DNA from: JAHCIE01 sp034431435
GTDB lineage: Bacteria; Chloroflexota; Anaerolineae; Epilineales; JAHCIE01
Assembly: GCA_034431435.1 (NCBI GenBank)
Contig: DAOUDG010000100.1
Location: forward strand, 1-64,000
DNA length: 64,000 bases
Direction: 5' to 3'
Made by a program: the position numbers and the translations under genes. This document shows positions 32,414 through 41,258 of the stretch, piece by piece. Positions within the stretch are counted from its first letter, which is position 1; each line of letters opens with the position of its first letter. Under the pieces are notes generated by a model. The model searched no databases. It was not told the origin of the DNA and saw only the letters and a program-made list of their open reading frames with translations.

Positions 32414-35029
32414 CTACCGCAGCGTCTTCACATTGACGACATTCGAGTAGGCCGAGTCGCCACCCGCGTTGGTAGCGCGCACCCGGTAGCGGTACGTCGT
32501 GTTGCGCGTCAAGCCCGTATTGGCATACGACGTCACATTCGCCCCCACCGTCGCGATCTGCACGAAGTTCGTGCACGTCGAGCCAGTGCAACGCTCAATC
32601 TTGAAGCCCGTCTCGTTGTTCGCGTTGTCAGTCCACGTCAGATTGATGCGCGTGCGCGAGGCCGCCGTACCCGCCAGGTTCGTCGGCGCTGCCGGCGGCG
32701 TAGGCGGCGGCGGCGTGGACTCCGTCAGCGACGTCGCCCCCTCCACCACCAGCGCGAACGGCTGCGTCCCCTGCGCCACACTGAAACCCTTGACCGCGAT
32801 AGTCCATGTCCCCGTCACCGCCGCCTGGACATACACGTTCTCGACGTTGTTAGCGCGGTCGGCGATGCCGCCGGTCTGCGACCAGCCCCCGCCAAACACG
32901 TTGCCCCGGTAGAGCGCGCCACCCGGCGCCGTCACCTCCACGTCCAGGTCATTGACCAGATTCTTGCTGGCGCTCGTCGCCGACGGATAGTCACTCCACA
33001 CCACCGTCACCTTCAGTGGACCTGCCGCCGTCACCTCGGCCGCGTAGGTACGGCTGCCGCCCGTGGCAAGGCCCGTCGCCTGGTCCACATACTTCGCCGC
33101 GCCCGCCGTCGCCTTGTCGATGTTCACCCGCCCCCAGCCCTCATGGACATTCGGGATCGGGAAGTCGTTGTCATTCGCCCCGTCGTTGTTCTCGTCCAGC
33201 AGGTCCACCGCCGAGTTGATGAGCGTCGCCTTGACCAACGCCGCGCTCGCGCTCACCCCATACGCCTTCTGGTAGAAGTCGCGCACCACCACTGCCCCAC
33301 CCGCCGCGATGGGATTCGACATCGACGTGCCGCCGAAATACTTGTAGAAGCCATCGTAGGGGATACCCCAGCCGTCCATCTGGTGCGCGCCGTTCTTCGG
33401 GTTCACCGGGTCGCCGTAGCCCTCCTGATACATGTCGGAGTACGTAGACAGAATCCAGGTCCCCGGCGCGACCACGTCGGGCTTGATGCGGCCATCGTCC
33501 ACCGGGCCACGGCTGGAGAAGGCCGCCATCTGGCCGCTATTGCCGGCCGTCGCATCGTCGGCAATGGGGTTGGCCGTGAAACCCCAGCGCTGGCGCGGCG
33601 TACCCAGCAAGTTGGCGCCGCCCATGCTGCTGCACGTCTGCCCATTCTGGTAGGTCGTGTCGTGGGACGTGTAGGTCAGGCCAGGGTCGCATGGATAGTT
33701 ATCGGGGCGCGCGTTCTCGCTCGCCCCCACCGCCAGCACATTCTTGGCCGTGGCGGGCGCGCCCAACGAGCCGCTATCCACCACACCGTCGGCGTTGGCG
33801 TCCGCGCCCTCGTTGCCCGCCGAGAACGTGATCAGCATATCCTTGTTGTTCCATATGAACTGGTCGGCCGTCTGGCTGTTCGCGTTGTACGCCCCCGCCG
33901 CCGCCGACCCCCACGAGTTCGAGTGAACCCGCGCCCCCGCATTGTAGGCTTCCTGGAACAGCCCCGACAGGTTATTGAGGCCCGTCAGGTAGTAGCCATC
34001 GGTGTACCCGTACAGCGCCTTACACAGGCTCGAGATCTTCACCCAGTTCTCAGTCGCCTGGAACACCAGGCGGGCCCCTGGCGCGCCACCCTTGCCGATA
34101 CCGCTGCCGGGCGCACCGCCCCCCAGCACCGAGCCAGCGACATGCGTGCCGTGGCCGCTATCCACATCCACCGCGCCATCGTTGGTGATGGTCTGGAAGC
34201 ACGAGTCAGTCACACCCGGCCAGTTGTAGATCCCCTGCACGCGGGATGAGGGGATGTCGCGGTGCGCGCCCGCCGCCGTGCCATTCCCCAGGCCCGTGTC
34301 GGCCACCGCCGCGATCTGCGTCGAGCCGTCGTAGCCGCGCGTGTTCGCCACCGCTGTGCCAATGATGCTACCCGCCCCTACATCGTTGTGCTTCGTAGCC
34401 GGCTGGTACGCCTCAATCCAGGCCACATCGACACTGTGGGCCACCGCGTCCACCTGCGCCGCATCAGCGACCATCTGTAGCTGATTCGCGCCGCTCTCGA
34501 CGACCTGGATGCCCGCCTGCTGCAACCCGGCCATAACCTTACCCCGGTCGCCGCCCTTCTCCAGCAGCACCGTGTAGACGCGCGGCGCCGCATCTTTCGC
34601 CGCCTGGGGATCGATCTTGAACGCGGGCTGGAACACGCCGACCCAGACGACCCCCGTCGCCTGCTCGACCTGCTTCGCCTCCCCCGGCGCCATGCGTACC
34701 TTGAAGGCAAAGTCCGGGATATACTCCAAGATCTCGGCGTTCTCCTTCTCGATGGCATCCTTCCAGGCCTGCTCGATCGGCCCCGCGAACTGGACGATGT
34801 ACGTGCCCCGCTCGCCGGGCGCGTAACCCTGCTTGGCGAGACCGGGCGGAACAGCGGGCTGTTGACCCGCAGCGGGCGTGAACGTCCCCGCCCTGAGATA
34901 GATGGACGGCGCGCCCTGGGCAGCCGGTTCGGGCGCGGGACCGGCCTGACTGACACCAACCCCCAGCAGCGCGAGACACACGGCCACAGCGAACGCGGTC
35001 ACCAACGGGCGTGGAACAACGTTGCGCAT
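32414..35029 (-). CDS. Secreted subtilisin-like serine protease with fibronectin type III domain
   Basis: An 871-residue exported S8 protease. A signal peptide (about 8-29) is followed by an inhibitor-like propeptide region (40-210), then the catalytic domain with Asp244 (AAVADTGLG), His293 (SGHGTHVAGS), oxyanion Asn406 (SAGNEG) and Ser569 (GGTSMSNPIAAG). A P-domain-like beta region (about 645-770: NDLDVEVTAPGG) and a proline-rich linker precede a C-terminal fibronectin type III domain (about 780-870) ending NVVNVKTLR. ATG 35029 has GGAG upstream; an earlier in-frame start would delay the signal peptide and is rejected. A good promoter precedes it. Confidence 0.94.
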   Translation of the reverse strand: MRNVVPRPLVTAFAVAVCLALLGVGVSQAGPAPEPAAQGAPSIYLRAGTFTPAAGQQPAVPPGLAKQGYAPGERGTYIVQFAGPIEQAWKDAIEKENAEILEYIPDFAFKVRMAPGEAKQVEQATGVVWVGVFQPAFKIDPQAAKDAAPRVYTVLLEKGGDRGKVMAGLQQAGIQVVESGANQLQMVADAAQVDAVAHSVDVAWIEAYQPATKHNDVGAGSIIGTAVANTRGYDGSTQIAAVADTGLGNGTAAGAHRDIPSSRVQGIYNWPGVTDSCFQTITNDGAVDVDSGHGTHVAGSVLGGGAPGSGIGKGGAPGARLVFQATENWVKISSLCKALYGYTDGYYLTGLNNLSGLFQEAYNAGARVHSNSWGSAAAGAYNANSQTADQFIWNNKDMLITFSAGNEGADANADGVVDSGSLGAPATAKNVLAVGASENARPDNYPCDPGLTYTSHDTTYQNGQTCSSMGGANLLGTPRQRWGFTANPIADDATAGNSGQMAAFSSRGPVDDGRIKPDVVAPGTWILSTYSDMYQEGYGDPVNPKNGAHQMDGWGIPYDGFYKYFGGTSMSNPIAAGGAVVVRDFYQKAYGVSASAALVKATLINSAVDLLDENNDGANDNDFPIPNVHEGWGRVNIDKATAGAAKYVDQATGLATGGSRTYAAEVTAAGPLKVTVVWSDYPSATSASKNLVNDLDVEVTAPGGALYRGNVFGGGWSQTGGIADRANNVENVYVQAAVTGTWTIAVKGFSVAQGTQPFALVVEGATSLTESTPPPPTPPAAPTNLAGTAASRTRINLTWTDNANNETGFKIERCTGSTCTNFVQIATVGANVTSYANTGLTRNTTYRYRVRATNAGGDSAYSNVVNVKTLR

Positions 35030-35073
35030 ACCCCCAGTTCTCCTTTGTAGAGCAACGGTCACAGTGTTGCGCA

Positions 35074-35101
35074 ATACTATGCCGACCGCCAGCCTTGTCA
35101 A
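35074..35101 (-). promoter_or_regulatory. Sigma-70 promoter of the secreted subtilase
   Basis: Minus strand TTGACA (35096-35101), 16-base spacer, TAGTAT (35074-35079), giving a leader of about 38 bases that includes AAAGGAG. Confidence 0.65.
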
Positions 35102-35122
35102 GTCACCCGTCGGTCGCCTCCT

Positions 35123-35986
35123 CTACCCCGCCACCGCAATCACCACCAGCCCCGCCACCGCCAGCGCCGCCCCCAACCCCCGCGCCACGCCAAACCGTTC
35201 ATGAAGCACACGCGCCGCCCACACCGCACCAAACAGAATACTGAAGCTACGCACCGCCGTCACGTAACTGGCTGGCGCGCGCGCCAGCGCCCACAGCACC
35301 AGGAAATACGTCCCCATCACGAACAGCCCGCCCAGGACGACCCGCCATCGCTCAACGCGCACCGTCTCCACCACACGCGACGGCCCCTCCAGCCACCAGA
35401 CGACCGGCGCCGCCGCCACCACCATGGCAATGAACGTCCACAGATTGTAGGCGGCCGGCGGCATGTAGCTGACACCCACCTTGTCGAAGCTGGAATACCC
35501 CGCGATGCAGATGCCTGCCGCCAGCGCCCAACCCGCACCCGGCTGCGCCAGCGAACGCAGCGGCTTGTGCGCGCTAGCCCACGACGAGAGGCTGACAATA
35601 TAGATACCCGCCACCAGCAGCGCCAGCCCCAGGTAGCCCGCCCACGGCAGCCACACACCCACCACCAACCCGCCAGCCGCGATCCACACGGGCGCCGACC
35701 CACGCGACATGGGGTAGACCAGTGACATATCCCCCCGCGTGTAGGCGCGCGTGATGCACACCATGTAGCCCACCTCGCACAGCGCGCTCCCCGCCAGAAT
35801 GGGCCACGCAACGCGCGGCAGAGCCAGCGGCGTCGTCAACGCCACGGGCACAGCATAGATAGCGATAGCGGCAACCAGCCCCACCCAATGGTAGGCGAGC
35901 TTGTTGCCGCTGCCCTTCATCCAGCCATTCCAGGCCGTGTGCATCCCCGCCGACAGAAGCAAGACGGCCAGCACGACGGGAGACAT
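35123..35986 (-). CDS. EamA/DMT-superfamily permease
   Basis: A 287-residue membrane protein with ten hydrophobic segments arranged as two EamA repeats, each of about 140 residues (first from VLAVLLLSAGMHTAWNGWMKG, second from GAGWALAAGICIAGYSSFDK). Family members export amino acids, peptides, nucleotides-sugars or other small metabolites. It begins 14 bases after the stop of the GCS2 ligase gene on the same strand, as the fourth gene of the ATP-grasp operon. I infer it exports the product of those enzymes; nothing in the sequence fixes the substrate. Confidence 0.9.
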   Translation of the reverse strand: MSPVVLAVLLLSAGMHTAWNGWMKGSGNKLAYHWVGLVAAIAIYAVPVALTTPLALPRVAWPILAGSALCEVGYMVCITRAYTRGDMSLVYPMSRGSAPVWIAAGGLVVGVWLPWAGYLGLALLVAGIYIVSLSSWASAHKPLRSLAQPGAGWALAAGICIAGYSSFDKVGVSYMPPAAYNLWTFIAMVVAAAPVVWWLEGPSRVVETVRVERWRVVLGGLFVMGTYFLVLWALARAPASYVTAVRSFSILFGAVWAARVLHERFGVARGLGAALAVAGLVVIAVAG

Positions 35987-36000
35987 GCACCCCCCGCCGG

Positions 36001-37131
36001 TTAGCGCATCGGCGGCGCGATCTGCACGCCCTCCAGCGTCTCCGACACCAGATGGTCGACCACCGCCTTCATGTCGCCGCCCGTCCGGTCGTACACGGCC
36101 AGCTGGCGGTCGGCGCTCGTCCCATTGCGCAAAATCTGGAACGCGTACTGCACCTCCCGGCGACAGCCCAGGTCATCCACCACATCATCCACGAACGACA
36201 CCATCTCGTGAATCAAGTCGCGCGCCGGCATCTCCGCCTGGCGGCCAAAGTCGATCAGCTTGCCATCGATACCGTAGCGAATGGCCCGCCACTTATTCTC
36301 CTGGATGAGCTGCGTGCGATAACTACGGAACGCCTGGTTGTCGCGACGCAGCTTATACAGCTTCAAGCACAACGCCTGGAACAACGCCGCGATGCACAAC
36401 ACCTCCTCGACCCGTGTGCACATGTCGCAGATACGGAACTCCAGCGTCGGGAAGTTCGGATGCACCCGCACGTCCCACCAGATGCGCTTGCCATCGTCAA
36501 TCGACCCCGTGCGCATCAACAGGTCCACGTAATTCTGGAAATCAGCCCACGAGGTAAACGTGCTGGGGATACCGCTACGCGGGAACTGCTCAAAGATGAT
36601 GCTCCGAATCGACTTGAGGCCCGTCTTGCGCCCCTCCCAGAACGGCGACGACGTGGACAGGGCCAGCACATGCGGCAGCATGTAGCGCACCTGGTTGAGG
36701 ATATCGATGCGCAGCTCAGGGTCTTCGATGCCCACGTGGACGTGCAGGCCGAAGATAAGCAACTGCCGCGCCAGCACCTGCATATCCTCCAGCACGCCGA
36801 AGTAGCGCGGGAAAGGTGTCACCTGCTGGTTCTCCCAATGCGAGAAGGGATGCGTCCCCGCCGCCGCGATGGTCAACCCCTTGTCGTGGGACAGGGTGGC
36901 GATGGCGCTACGCATGTCAACAATCTCGCGTCGCGCATCGTCGATACTCTCGCATACTGGCGTGCCCAGCTCGACCACCGACTGGAACATCTCCGGCTTG
37001 ATCTCTCGCTCACGCAGGATGAGCTTGCCGCCCTCCAGAAACTCGGTGATGTACGAGCGAAGCTCCCGCGTCTGCGGGTCGATAATCTGATACTCTTCCT
37101 CGATACCGAGGCTGAACGACGGACGCTTCAT
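36001..37131 (-). CDS. GCS2-family glutamate-cysteine-ligase-like carboxylate-amine ligase (YbdK type)
   Basis: A 376-residue member of the glutamine-synthetase-fold ligases. FSLGIEEEYQIIDP at the start supplies the metal-binding glutamates, followed by EMFQSVVELGTPVC, IAAAGTHPFSHW, LLIFGLHVHVGIED (the HVHxG motif) and TLEFRICDMCTRVEE. These enzymes join an amino acid carboxylate to an amine with ATP. YbdK-type members have only weak true glutamate-cysteine ligase activity, so the product is unknown. GGAGGAGG sits just before ATG 37131. It lies 40 bases after a circularly permuted ATP-grasp gene. Confidence 0.93.
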   Translation of the reverse strand: MKRPSFSLGIEEEYQIIDPQTRELRSYITEFLEGGKLILREREIKPEMFQSVVELGTPVCESIDDARREIVDMRSAIATLSHDKGLTIAAAGTHPFSHWENQQVTPFPRYFGVLEDMQVLARQLLIFGLHVHVGIEDPELRIDILNQVRYMLPHVLALSTSSPFWEGRKTGLKSIRSIIFEQFPRSGIPSTFTSWADFQNYVDLLMRTGSIDDGKRIWWDVRVHPNFPTLEFRICDMCTRVEEVLCIAALFQALCLKLYKLRRDNQAFRSYRTQLIQENKWRAIRYGIDGKLIDFGRQAEMPARDLIHEMVSFVDDVVDDLGCRREVQYAFQILRNGTSADRQLAVYDRTGGDMKAVVDHLVSETLEGVQIAPPMR

Positions 37132-37171
37132 AGCCTCCTCCCAGGATGGCGACAAACGCCAGGCACAGGAC

Positions 37172-38518
37172 CTAGCGAGGCTCCACAATCATGGTCGGCA
37201 CCGTCGAGCCGGTCCCGGCCGTCACATTCAACAGCGTCGAGGCAGACAGGCGCGTCAGCGCGCCATGGACATACTGACCCTGCCACACGTAGGGGTCCAG
37301 GTCCACCAGTCGCTCGCCGACATGGACGCCGCCCGCGTGCCACATCGGGTAATCCTCACGGGCGATGTTGACTTTGGCCTGCACGACGAACGACGAGCGC
37401 AACGCCTCCTCGACCGCCGCCTGCCACGCCCCCGGCTCCGTCTCCCAGCCGATGACGACACCCTTGCCGCCATACTCATCGTTCGGCTTCAGGACCAGGC
37501 CGTCCTTGGCCTCGATAATGTGCGGAATCAGGTCCACCGTCTGCCCGTCGCGCGTCGTCTTCGTCTCCACCACCTTGCGCGTCCACGGGATATGCTCCTC
37601 GATGGCGCGCCACTGCTCGGCGCTGAACAGGTCGGCGTTGACCGGGTCGGACACCACCGCGAAGCTCATCTTCTTGTGCAGCAACTTGCAGCGGTAAGGG
37701 TTGAACATCAGTACCTTGTGGTGGCGAAGCGCGGTAAAGATGGGGTGGTCCAGGCCATACGCCTCCAACAACTCGCTACCCAGCACGCGCTTGTAGATCA
37801 CATCGATGCGGAAATCGCCGCTGTACAGGTGGTCGTTGCGGTACTCGATGTCCTGAGGCGTCGTAATGATGGCCTTGAAGCCCTGCAAGGTGAAGTAGCG
37901 CTGCCACAACTCGAACTCAGGATACGTGGGAACCGTATCCCAATCGACGATGGCAATCTGCGGGCTACCCTGGCCGCCGTACTGCCGCCACAGGTCGCGC
38001 AGCACCCCAATCAACTGCCAGCGAGCGGGCAGCGGCTGAACATAGTAGTCCTGGGCAAACACCTGCATCAGCGGCAGGTTGAGGAAGGCATCGCTCAGCT
38101 CATCCTCGTAGGCCGTCGCCGCCGGCGTCTCGGCGTTGTACTCGACAGCGTGCCACGTCCCGCCGTGGACAAAGAACGTATCGATGCGCCCCGTCGGCGT
38201 CGGCGAGTCGTAGCCAGGGTCAATCTGGACCAGATACTCCTCATCCGGCGTCAGGTCCATCTGGGCGCGGAATGTCTCGTCGGCCAGCAGTCGCCGGTAG
38301 GCCCGGTCGAACGCGCTGAGCAGCAACGCACCCTCACGACGAATGTACTGGTACTCCTGCCACGTCAGAAAGTGGGGCCGCAGCACGTTCGACAGCGGAC
38401 GATGGCCGAAGTGTAAGTCGCGCGGGATAAGCACCTCGTCCAGCATCGCCTGGGATGCCCCCGTCAGGCTCGGCCGCGCGACGGCCAGATCGTTATACGC
38501 GGCAATGATGTCGTACAT
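37172..38518 (-). CDS. Circularly permuted ATP-grasp-type ligase
   Basis: A 448-residue protein with a circularly permuted ATP-grasp pattern: the nucleotide-binding glycine loop KPNDEYGGKGVVIG and its lysines lie late (about residue 355-370), while acidic metal-binding residues are earlier (VEYNAETPAATAYEDELS at about 125-140). Such enzymes form peptide or amide bonds through acyl phosphates, as in glutathionylspermidine-type or small-peptide synthesis. It starts at ATG 38518, eight bases after the upstream ATP-grasp gene, behind TAGGGG. The substrate is not recognisable. Confidence 0.85.
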   Translation of the reverse strand: MYDIIAAYNDLAVARPSLTGASQAMLDEVLIPRDLHFGHRPLSNVLRPHFLTWQEYQYIRREGALLLSAFDRAYRRLLADETFRAQMDLTPDEEYLVQIDPGYDSPTPTGRIDTFFVHGGTWHAVEYNAETPAATAYEDELSDAFLNLPLMQVFAQDYYVQPLPARWQLIGVLRDLWRQYGGQGSPQIAIVDWDTVPTYPEFELWQRYFTLQGFKAIITTPQDIEYRNDHLYSGDFRIDVIYKRVLGSELLEAYGLDHPIFTALRHHKVLMFNPYRCKLLHKKMSFAVVSDPVNADLFSAEQWRAIEEHIPWTRKVVETKTTRDGQTVDLIPHIIEAKDGLVLKPNDEYGGKGVVIGWETEPGAWQAAVEEALRSSFVVQAKVNIAREDYPMWHAGGVHVGERLVDLDPYVWQGQYVHGALTRLSASTLLNVTAGTGSTVPTMIVEPR

Positions 38519-38526
38519 GTAAACCC

Positions 38527-39471
38527 CTACCGCCCCGCCAGGAAGTTGGACCACACCGTCGTCTTCGGCGTGCGTTCCAGGCGGCCCAGCTTGGCGTAGC
38601 GAATGCACAGACTCGCCATCTGATCGACAACCTCGCGGAAGTACGTTGGCGTCAGCGAGTAGATATCCATATCAGGCGCAGGGTTCATGAAGTCGAGGGC
38701 ATAGGGCACGCCATCCCGCACCGCGAACTCCAGGGTATTCATATCGTAGCCCAGGGCGCGGCACAGCTTGAGACTATCGCCGACGACCCGCGTCCCCAGC
38801 TCGGCCGACATGTGCTCGTGCTCCACGTAGTAGCGACGCTCGCGCGGATCGTACTTCATCGGCAGCACCCACTCCTGCCCCAGCACCATGACGCGCACGT
38901 AGTGATCCCACTCAATGAACTCCTGCAGAATCATCGTCAGCGTGCCTGCCTCGTTGTAGCGGTCAATCAGCTCTTGCAGCGAGCGGACGATGTACACCTC
39001 TTTCCAGCCGCCGCCATACGCATCCTTGAGAACGGCGGGCAGCCCGATGTAGTCAAGGATGCCCTTCCAGTCCAGCGGATACTCTAGATTGCTCAGACTC
39101 TCGGAGACGATACCTTCGACGTAGTCCTTATTGGGCAGCACCACCGTCTTAGGGTGCGCCACGCCCAACTCCACCGCCAGCGACGCGCCGAAGAACTTGT
39201 CGTCCGACGCCCACATGAACGGGTTGTTGATGACCCGTGTGCCCTGCAGGGCAGCGTTCTTGAGGTAGGTCCGGTAGTAGGGAATCTCGTGGGATATGCG
39301 GTCCACTAGCACATCGTAGGGGCACGGCTCATTCTCGCGCGTGCCGCCGAACTTCGCAAACTCGGCCACGACGCCCTCGTCGCGGCGATTGATCTCCTCG
39401 ATGAGGGCTGGCGGCATCGACCACTCGCGGCCGACCACAAGACCGACCCGCTTGACGCTCTGAGTAGGCAT
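38527..39471 (-). CDS. ATP-grasp amide/peptide ligase (RimK-like)
   Basis: A 314-residue enzyme with a conventional ATP-grasp domain: an N-terminal pre-ATP-grasp region, NNPFMWASDDKFFGASLA, the lysine and flexible loop PAVLKDAYGGGWKEVYIV (about residues 150-168), TMILQEFIEWDHYVRVMVLG, and the metal site ALDFMNPAPDMD (about 272-283). RimK-like ligases add amino acids to carboxylates. It is the first gene of the four-gene operon and has its own promoter upstream. ATG 39471 is chosen; GGAGGT lies 10 bases before it. Confidence 0.9.
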   Translation of the reverse strand: MPTQSVKRVGLVVGREWSMPPALIEEINRRDEGVVAEFAKFGGTRENEPCPYDVLVDRISHEIPYYRTYLKNAALQGTRVINNPFMWASDDKFFGASLAVELGVAHPKTVVLPNKDYVEGIVSESLSNLEYPLDWKGILDYIGLPAVLKDAYGGGWKEVYIVRSLQELIDRYNEAGTLTMILQEFIEWDHYVRVMVLGQEWVLPMKYDPRERRYYVEHEHMSAELGTRVVGDSLKLCRALGYDMNTLEFAVRDGVPYALDFMNPAPDMDIYSLTPTYFREVVDQMASLCIRYAKLGRLERTPKTTVWSNFLAGR

Positions 39472-39506
39472 AGGAGAACGCACCTCCCTGGGGTGAATGT
39501 GCCTCT

Positions 39507-39535
39507 ATTGTGCCGGAAACACGGCAATGGTGCAA
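39507..39535 (-). promoter_or_regulatory. Candidate promoter of the amidoligase operon
   Basis: Minus strand TTGCAC (39530-39535) and CACAAT (39507-39512) spaced by 17 bases, about 36 bases before ATG 39471. The -35 box is weak. Confidence 0.45.
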
Positions 39536-39560
39536 GTCAGCCCCGTCGGCCGCCAACGCC

Positions 39561-41249
39561 TCACGCCTCGTGTTTCACCTGTCGTCGCGGCACCGTCAGC
39601 ACGGCATTCCAGCCACCGAAGCCGTCGGGGATCTGGAAGCCGTTCTCCGGGTCAGGCGTCCATAGGACCTCATCGACAATGAACTTGTAGGCGTAGCGCC
39701 CCGATGGCGGCGTCGGGATAGTGAGCGTCCAGACACCGGGTGCATCCTGCCTGAAACGCGGCCCATCCGGTTTCCACAGCGTAAAGCTCGCCGTGAGGCG
39801 GACGACATGAGCGTCCGGATTCTGATAGGTGAAGGTCACCTGGCCGTCATGAACCCACGGCGACACCGGCTGGCTCGCCATCGGCCCCGCACCACGCCGC
39901 AAGGCCGCCGCCACAGCGCGGCTGGGGTTGACCACGCCGTAGCCCTGCCGCTCGCGCTCGACGCCGGGTAGCGGGTTAGCCGTCTCGATGAGGATGTGCT
40001 TCACCTCATCGGGGGTCAGCGACGGGTTGGCCTCCAACATCTGCGCCACCACAGCCGCCACGATGGGCGCGGCAAACGACGTGCCATCGACGTGCTTATA
40101 GTGGGCCGAGATCAGGTTGGCCGCGCTGAACCGCTGGCGGAGCGCGGCGCGCAACATGGGCAGCGGCGCGGCCAGTAACGGGCGCAGGCCCAGCCAACGC
40201 GGCGCGCGGCGTACAGCCAGGCGCAGCTCGGCTCTGGGCAAATGCACCAGGCGATCGAGGGCCAGAGCCTCCTGGTGGACACGGGTGCCCGGCAGGATAG
40301 GCGCAGCCACCCAGATGCTCGGCGCGATGAGTTCCGGCTTGGGGTGGGTGGGCGTGCCATGCCAGTTCGACCAGTACATGCGATGCCGGGAGCGGTCGAG
40401 GGTATTACGGTCGTCAAGACCACCAACGGTGATGACACGCGACGCGCTGGCCGGCGGGTGAAGTCGCCGCGTCCCATAGTTACCCGACGCCGCCACCACC
40501 ACCATCCCCCGCCGCACCGCCTCATTCGCCTTACGGTCGAGGCGATTGCCCGGCAGCGGCGCCAGGTCGCCACCCAGGGAGATGTTGACAACGCGAATGT
40601 TGTAGCGGGCCTGGTTGGCGATGACCCAGGCGATACCGCGATAGATCGCCTCGTCGTCGATGCGTCCCGTGACCGGATCGCTGACCCGCACCAGCACGAC
40701 CTGTGCATCAGACGCGATGCCGCGATACAGGCCGCCACTGAGATAGCCACTGCCCGTCGCCGAAACCGACGTCATCATGCCATGCCACGACGTACCGCGC
40801 GGCCGACTGAAATCATCGTCAGACATTGCCTCAGCGTCGGTCACATCCACGTAGCGTAGGATGCGGTGGGTCGGGTGCAACAGATCGGGGTGGGGATAGA
40901 AGCCCGAGTCGATAAACGCGACGGTCACCCCCCGGCCCGTGTACAGCGGATTGGCATGCACCCGTTCCGGCGTGGGGATGATATGGGCCAGGTCGTCATC
41001 GTAGACGATCTCGCGGTATTCGTTTAGCTCACTCCACACGTTTTCCCGCGCCAGCTGGCGCAACGCCTCCTGGAGGTAACGATCCGCGCAGCGGTCACAC
41101 ACGCCATCGCCCTCGACCCAGGCGGGGTGGTCGCGCCAGATGAGTTGCACGACGCGCTCCCCGATGGGGCCGGGAAAGCTGGTCAGTAGTTCGGAACTGG
41201 CGCGCCCACACACAGGACAGGGCGGCGGCGGCAGAAGGAGTCGCGGCAT
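39561..41249 (-). CDS. Cytoplasmic subtilase with N-terminal zinc ribbon and C-terminal CBM48-like domain
   Basis: A 562-residue S8-family protease without signal peptide. A four-cysteine ribbon-like module (CPVC at 11-14, CDRC at 51-54) precedes the catalytic domain: Asp114 (FIDSGF), His156 (SWHGMMTS), oxyanion Asn257 (ASGNYG) and Ser391 (DGTSFAAP), with an unusual insertion of about 60 residues (320-380) before the serine. The last 90 residues (VTFTYQNPDAHVVRLTASFTLW ... YAYKFIVDEVLWTPDPEN) look like a glycogen-binding/CBM48 beta sandwich. The combination is unusual. It follows the MFS gene in reverse orientation order, as the last gene of a minus-strand series. Confidence 0.88.
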   Translation of the reverse strand: MPRLLLPPPPCPVCGRASSELLTSFPGPIGERVVQLIWRDHPAWVEGDGVCDRCADRYLQEALRQLARENVWSELNEYREIVYDDDLAHIIPTPERVHANPLYTGRGVTVAFIDSGFYPHPDLLHPTHRILRYVDVTDAEAMSDDDFSRPRGTSWHGMMTSVSATGSGYLSGGLYRGIASDAQVVLVRVSDPVTGRIDDEAIYRGIAWVIANQARYNIRVVNISLGGDLAPLPGNRLDRKANEAVRRGMVVVAASGNYGTRRLHPPASASRVITVGGLDDRNTLDRSRHRMYWSNWHGTPTHPKPELIAPSIWVAAPILPGTRVHQEALALDRLVHLPRAELRLAVRRAPRWLGLRPLLAAPLPMLRAALRQRFSAANLISAHYKHVDGTSFAAPIVAAVVAQMLEANPSLTPDEVKHILIETANPLPGVERERQGYGVVNPSRAVAAALRRGAGPMASQPVSPWVHDGQVTFTYQNPDAHVVRLTASFTLWKPDGPRFRQDAPGVWTLTIPTPPSGRYAYKFIVDEVLWTPDPENGFQIPDGFGGWNAVLTVPRRQVKHEA

Positions 41250-41258
41250 GGTGGCAGC

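Noticed and set aside
31961..34249. 762-residue plus-strand open frame opposite the secreted subtilase
   Set aside because: Arg/His/Val-rich antisense artefact of GC-rich codons; the subtilase on the other strand has all catalytic motifs.
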